Of a stretch of 64,000 nt of DNA, positions 35,160-64,000 are shown piece by piece. Origin of the DNA: Lumbricus rubellus (Eukaryota > Annelida > Clitellata > Crassiclitellata > Lumbricidae). The notes beneath the pieces were generated by a model, which was not told the DNA's origin, did not search any database, and worked only from the letters and a program-made list of their open reading frames with translations. Position 1 is the first letter of the stretch; each line of letters opens with the position of its first letter. The position numbers and the translations under genes were made by a program. The stretch lies in the NCBI GenBank assembly GCA_945859605.1, contig OX243817.1:28913503-28977502 (forward strand), given 5' to 3'.

Positions 35160-36859
35160 CTCTCTGCAATAGATGATGTCCTCCCGGAACTTGCTCCATA
35201 CTGTCACCTCGCTTACGCGGCACCTTCGCAGCTTCTGTTCAGTCAGTATAACATCTTATCACAAGTTGGACCCCAACAAGGAGATCCGCTCGGTCCTTTG
35301 CTCTTTTGCCTCCCGCTACAGCCAATTCTGCAGGATTTGACTTCATCGCTGATATTGGGATACATGGACGACGTTTCTCTTGGAGGAGAAGCAGCCACTG
35401 TGGCAGAAGACGTGATGTTACTAAAGGAGCGATGTGAGCATCTTGGATTGCAACTTAACGAAGAAAAATGTGAAATCATCCATCGCCATGACATGCACCT
35501 CTCCGACAGTATCTTCAATAATTTCACCGTCACACCACCGGAGAAAGTCTGTTTGCTAGGTGCGCCATTGTCCACCAGTGAAGCATTGACAAAATGTCTG
35601 GAGGACAGATGCACAGAACTGGAGTTGGCAATAAGCAGATTAGAGTTAATTGCCAAACATGATGCTTTGACCCTCCTCAGATTCTCACTCAGCTCACAGA
35701 GATTGGTTTACACATTAAGATGTTGCCCGTGTACAGGTCACGTTTTGTTGGACAGATTCGACGCAATTCTTCGAAACGGATTAAGTACAGTCTTCAACAT
35801 CGCCTTATCGAACGACCAATGGCTACAGGCTTCTTTGCCCGTGAAGATGGGTGGATTGGGAATTCGTCGGGTGGCTTCGCTTGCACTCCCTGCCTTTCTG
35901 GCTTCTGCTGCAGGCACCCGCGACCTTCAATCCTCCATGCTGGGTTCAAATCAGTCTGACACCGACTTATGTGTGGAAGAAATGACGCGACGTTGGTGCG
36001 AAGCAAGCGGCATCACACCGCCAGACGAGAGCGTGGCCCACAAACAATCGCACTGGGACACACCGCTTGTCATCAAGGTGGTCGAATCACTGCTCACCAT
36101 CCACACTGACGCCTACCATCAAGCTCGCCTTAGAGCTGCCGCTGCGCCTCATAGCGGCGACTGGTTGTTTGCGCTGCCAATATCATCGTGTGGTTTGCGG
36201 CTGGACGACGAAGCGGTGAGGATAGCTGTAAGCCTCCGCCTTGGGGTGGGTTTATGCGAGCCACACGCATGTCCTTGTGGGGCGGTGGTGACTGCAGATG
36301 GCTCCCATGGCCTGTCCTGTGGTCTTGGTCCGGGCAGGATCGCCAGACACGCCGTCCTGAACGGCCTGATTAGTCGCAGTCTGACTCGTGCCGGCGTCCC
36401 CAACATTAAAGAGCCATCCGGTTTGCTGAGGTCGGACGGAAAGCGTCCCGATGGGATGACTCTAATTCCTTGGAGCGGAGGCCGTAGTCTCGTCTGGGAT
36501 GTCACAGTGACGGACACCGTGGCTCCATCTTACCTTAGCTCAACATCGGGCGCAGCTGGAGCGGCGGCTGAGCTGGCTGCCACCAGAAAGAATGCGAAGT
36601 ACAGTGAACTGTCCAAAACCTACTTATTTGTGCCGCTGGCCTTCGAGACCCTTGGTCCAATCAACGAAAGCGGTCTTGTTTTCCTCAAAGATTTAGGAAG
36701 GCGTATTTCCGAATTTTCAAGGGAGTCTAGAGAAACTTGCTTTCTCTTCCAGCGTTTGTCGATTTCAATCCAGCGCTTTAATGCCGTGGCCTTCCGAGGC
36801 TCTTTCTGTTCAAACCCTGAAGACGAGGCCTGACTAATTCCGGATCCAATGATAGTATA
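35159..36859 (+). mobile_element. TAA-associated LINE, copy C (RT plus predicted restriction-like endonuclease)
   Basis: The longest copy. It is truncated in the reverse transcriptase domain and open to TGA at 36831-36833 (about 557 aa). Residue landmarks in order: VGPQQGDPLGPLL (RT motif before the active site), GYMDDVSLGG (catalytic YMDD, 35361-35372), a LLGAPL thumb region, a CPCG...GSHGLSC zinc motif (from 36270), GKRPDGMTLIPWSGGR and VWDVT. The zinc motif followed by RPD, 15 residues and D resembles the CCHC plus PD-x(12-14)-D restriction-like endonuclease of R2/R4/NeSL-type LINEs, which cut specific target sites. That equivalence is inference. The uninterrupted frame suggests recent insertion. 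(TAA)n flanks both sides. Confidence 0.9.
35160..36833 (+). pseudogene. 5'-truncated LINE ORF2 (copy C coding part)
   Basis: Coding portion of copy C with no stop or frameshift from the truncation point to its natural end (SFCSNPEDEA). The N-terminal half, including fingers and the first catalytic Asp motif, is absent, so it cannot make an active enzyme. C-terminal landmarks are shared with copies A, B and D: KYSELSKTYLFVPLAFETLG, then FLKDLGRRI and ETCFLFQRLS. The first codons lie in the preceding TAA tract and do not belong to the element. Confidence 0.9.
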
Positions 36860-36866
36860 TAATAAT

Positions 36867-36931
<65 letters not shown>

Positions 36932-36964
36932 TAATAATAATAAAAATAGTAATAATAATAATCA

Positions 36965-37023
<59 letters not shown>

Positions 37024-37043
37024 TGATGATAATAATAATAATA
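36860..37043. repeat. (TAA)n tract 5
   Basis: About 180 bp of TAA repeats with a few variants, the 3' tail of copy C possibly extended by slippage. Confidence 0.95.
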
Positions 37044-37106
37044 CTTGAATGTATAATGTAATATGCATATATAATATTTTAATTATTTATGTGACTGTAT
37101 ATACCC

Positions 37107-37142
37107 TATGGTATATACAGTCATATGACTGTATATACCATA
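37107..37142. repeat. Perfect 36-bp palindrome
   Basis: TATGGTATATACAGTCAT and its exact complement with no spacer, centred on CATATG. Confidence 0.95.
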
Positions 37143-37183
37143 TATATATAGCACTGAGTCAGTGACTCAGTGCTATATATATA
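37141..37183. repeat. 43-bp hairpin with 21-bp arms and 1-nt loop
   Basis: TATATATATAGCACTGAGTCA and its complement around a single G at 37162. It overlaps the end of the palindrome at 37107-37142. Confidence 0.95.
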
Positions 37184-37314
37184 GTGCATTCTCCTATACA
37201 ATTAGTTTCTGAATATATAAAATCATATATATAATCTATATATTATGTGTATCCTATAATGCAAATATAATACATAGTTGCCTTTATATATCATATATAA
37301 CTATTGGTTATATA

Positions 37315-37366
37315 TATATGCACAATGTATATATAAAATATATATATACATTGTGTATATATATTT
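37315..37366. repeat. Third TA-rich inverted repeat
   Basis: ATATATATGCACAATGTATA and its near-complement ATACATTGTGTATATATAT around a short A-rich spacer. Confidence 0.8.
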
Positions 37367-38174
37367 GAGCAATGAGGGGACAACGCCCATCTCATTGTAA
37401 TCCATCAATCGCTTGACTAATTCTTCATTGTTCTCTATTTCCTGCATGCCCAACTGCTACTGCTGCTGCTGCAGCATATATTCTGCCACACCTAACCATC
37501 TCTCATCTCTAAGCCCCATGCATCCTCTGCTGCAGTATCTGCCTCTGCAGCCTCATAACGCTGCAGCATCCAATCTTCCTCCCGACCTCCCGTGCATCAA
37601 TTCGTCCCATCCCTACTTTCATCATTCTGCCTCCGTATCTTCATCCGTCCACCGTCTAATTGTTATCATCCGCATCCTTCCGGTCGGTTTAAGCCTCGAC
37701 CCCGCGACCACCCTCGCCTATAATTATACTCAACTCTGCGCTACTATGCAAACATAGTTTAATACTCATGCTCTTATTCCTGCCATTCTCTTTTTTCTAT
37801 TGTTCATAATATGTTCTAATTTTTCCTCCTATAACACTCCAACAATTCTCCTCTTGATTCGTATACTTTTTCTTCTGATCTAATCCTAAGCTTGCTTTCT
37901 CATTTTAAAGAATCTTTTTGCTTTTCTATTACAATTTACTTGCGCAGTTATATTATGTGTGCGTGTGTGTGTTTGCGTTCGTGCGTGTGTGTACATTGTA
38001 CAACATGTCATGAGTGACAACATTATATGGCATACATACTTACATACATAGGCCTACGTGCAGACACATGATGACTTTCTGCAGACTAAAAAGTCACTGA
38101 AGGTTGCCACCATGCACAGTCATCTCAAATTTCCCGTGTTCAGCAGTAAATGTAATTACTGCGGAATCGTTCGT
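37367..38174. other. Unassigned interval
   Basis: C/T-rich, gene-free sequence with a GTGTGT stretch near 37960. The 114-codon frame at 37413 shows no domain. Confidence 0.45.
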
Positions 38175-38490
38175 TCGTTCAATGTCGATAGACAGACAGG
38201 CGGACAGACAGACAGACAGACAGACGGGGGGCGGACGGGCGGGCAGGCAGACAGACAGAAGGGCAGGCAGACAGGCAGGCAGGCAGGCAGACAGACAGAC
38301 AGACAGACAGGCAGACAGGCAGGCAGGCAGACAGGCAGGCAGACAGACGGACGGACGGGTTGGCGGGCGGGCGGGCGGGCAGGCATACAGACAGACAGAC
38401 AGGCTTGGCAGGCTGGCAGGCAGACAGACAGACAGACAGACAGGCAGGCAGACAGGCAGACAGACAGACAGACAGATAGATGAACAGAAA
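38175..38490. repeat. (CAGA/CAGG/CGGG)n microsatellite
   Basis: About 315 bp of CAGA and CAGG tetramers with a CGGG-rich middle. Confidence 0.95.
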
Positions 38491-38921
38491 GACCTGCGGA
38501 CAGAAAGACGGACATGTACATCGGTAGAAAGACAATTGTGATGTATACGTGGTCAACAAGACAAATTGTTTGTTTGTTTGTTTATAGCGCCCCTTCAAGC
38601 TCTAAATGCAGACATGGACAGACAATCACACAAATAATTATAGGCTACAGATAATAAGGCAAAAATTAATCCAGGTGGAGAGAGAGGCAGGTATCTACAC
38701 AGCCACACGTGTCATGCAGACAGACATGCAGACAGAACTATCACCAGGTCTACTTAGTCTGTAGAACATTCATGAACGGCACCGATACAGCTCGAGGCGA
38801 GCGAAAGACAGACAGACAGAAAGCGAGACTGACAAACAGACGGATGTAAGGATGCAGACGATCAGATGAATGGAGGAGAAGTGTTGCTGCGAGAAGCGGG
38901 CTAGCGTGCATGCGCGTGTGT

Positions 38922-38957
<36 letters not shown>

Positions 38958-39438
38958 GAGACAGACAGAGACAGACAGAGAGATACAGAGGCGTTAGAGG
39001 GGGGACCACCCGATGAGCCGCCGTTGGCTTGGGCCGTCGCCGTTAGCCTCTGCCTCTGCCTCTGCCTCTGCCTCAGCCGCCTTCGATGGCGTGAGTAGGT
39101 CGGGCCGCCGAACCTACTCGATTGGAAGCGGCGTACGGACGTTGGTTGAGGCAAATCGCATGAGACTAGCGATCGAATCGGACGTGTAGTCTACTTATCA
39201 TTCTCATTCTCATTCTTATTCTTATGCTTATTCATGTCGATGAAATAATAATCAACGGCCACGCTGCTGCGTAACCTTCGCTCATCGCCAACGACGACGA
39301 TGCTGCGTGTAATGTCTCTGACGGTGTCGCCCGGGTCAGCAGCGATCGACCGACGACTGGCCGACGACCACCGTCCATCGTGACCCGGAGGGGAGTGGGA
39401 GCAGGGAAGAAGCCCCCTCTTGAGGAGACGAAGGTATA
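38491..39438. other. Region 5' of the MMP21-like gene
   Basis: Contains a minus-strand LINE tail (TTTATAGCGCCCCTTCAAG at 38580), CAGA repeats at 38930-38970, and GC-rich DNA with many CpG from about 39040. The GC-rich part is the likely promoter and 5' UTR; no defined core element is evident. Confidence 0.45.
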
Positions 39439-63484
<24,046 letters not shown>

Positions 63485-64000
63485 GTAAGCACTTCGCTGT
63501 AACTGTACTTTGTTTCAAAATCGTATTGCATTAATCCTAGATTTATACAACGCCACTTCAAGAGAAACTTGTCAGAGGTGCTCCCGACCTGAGAGCATCA
63601 AATCACAATCCAAGAGAATGGCTTTCTAACGCTTGCGGAAAGGGGAAAGAAAGACAAAGAAGTTCATTGCGGATAGTATTAGGTAACTTATTCCAGAAAG
63701 AAGGACCAACTAATAGCGAAGCTTTTATGCAGCACTGCGGGGTTCGAGTCGTAGTTGCAACCATCTAGGTGACCTTGCGCTGCAGAGTGAAGGAATCTGC
63801 GAGCTGGATAATCTCTAGAGTCAGTAGTAGCAAGTCTAGCAACATTATACATGTACTTCCAGAGATGACTTACAAACTGATGTTCCAAACAGGTGCACTG
63901 TACATGTATGTCGGCATGTACCTATTCATACGCATCCATACATCAACCATAGTAAACAAGCCTCCCAAAGACACATGAGATGCTCATAAATCAATCAGTC
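63485..64000 (+). other. MMP21-like intron 2 (partial) with LINE tail
   Basis: Contains a minus-strand LINE/SINE tail beginning ATTTATACAACGCCACTTCA at 63540 with related sequence to about 63900. The rest is unassigned. Confidence 0.55.

Overview
This is animal nuclear DNA. Genes are split by GT-AG introns, intergenic DNA is AT-rich and crowded with microsatellites and minisatellites, and remnants of LINEs, SINE-like tails, a Ty3/gypsy Gag, hAT and mariner elements are common. The short motif TAGGCCTA is scattered everywhere, as I associate with echinoderm genomes. A marine deuterostome, probably an echinoderm, is my inference; the species cannot be read from the window.

Two host genes are recognisable, both on the + strand. 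(1) Positions 7133-15296 hold a complete p24 cargo receptor of the TMED4/TMED9 type (five coding exons per transcript), whose second coding exon exists in two tandem versions, 2a and 2b, that appear mutually exclusive. (2) A matrix metalloproteinase of the MMP21 type has its first coding exon at about 39439-39804 and its second at 62266-63484; the catalytic zinc site lies beyond the window. Intron 1 of this gene is about 22.5 kb.

Layout: 1-2.2 kb, a 244-bp direct repeat bracketing a retrotransposon Gag ORF; 2.9-3.7 kb, microsatellites; 4.2-5.8 kb, a LINE fragment next to a hAT element with 8-bp target duplications; 7.1-16.1 kb, the TMED gene, whose intron 1 contains a TTAA-flanked inverted-repeat element (7541-9978) carrying its own intact two-exon gene; 16-39 kb, repeats, a mariner copy, a jockey-like LINE fragment, a small hAT-like MITE and three head-to-tail 5'-truncated LINE copies separated by (TAA)n; 39.4-63.5 kb, the MMP21-like gene.

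The most striking object is in the MMP21-like intron 1: an 8368-bp element (40101-48468) that is almost entirely one palindrome, two arms of about 4.15 kb around a 59-bp spacer. It is flanked by 6-bp duplications TTTGAA, has AG...CT ends and sits inside a 27-bp minisatellite whose phase is restored when the element is removed. It has no credible gene. The 6-bp duplication and AG/CT ends recall Polinton/Maverick elements, but the all-palindrome, gene-free architecture is unusual. A second theme is a LINE family with a predicted restriction-like endonuclease that appears repeatedly inside TAA microsatellites (13.6 kb and 33.8-36.9 kb). A third is the TTAA element with its cargo gene.
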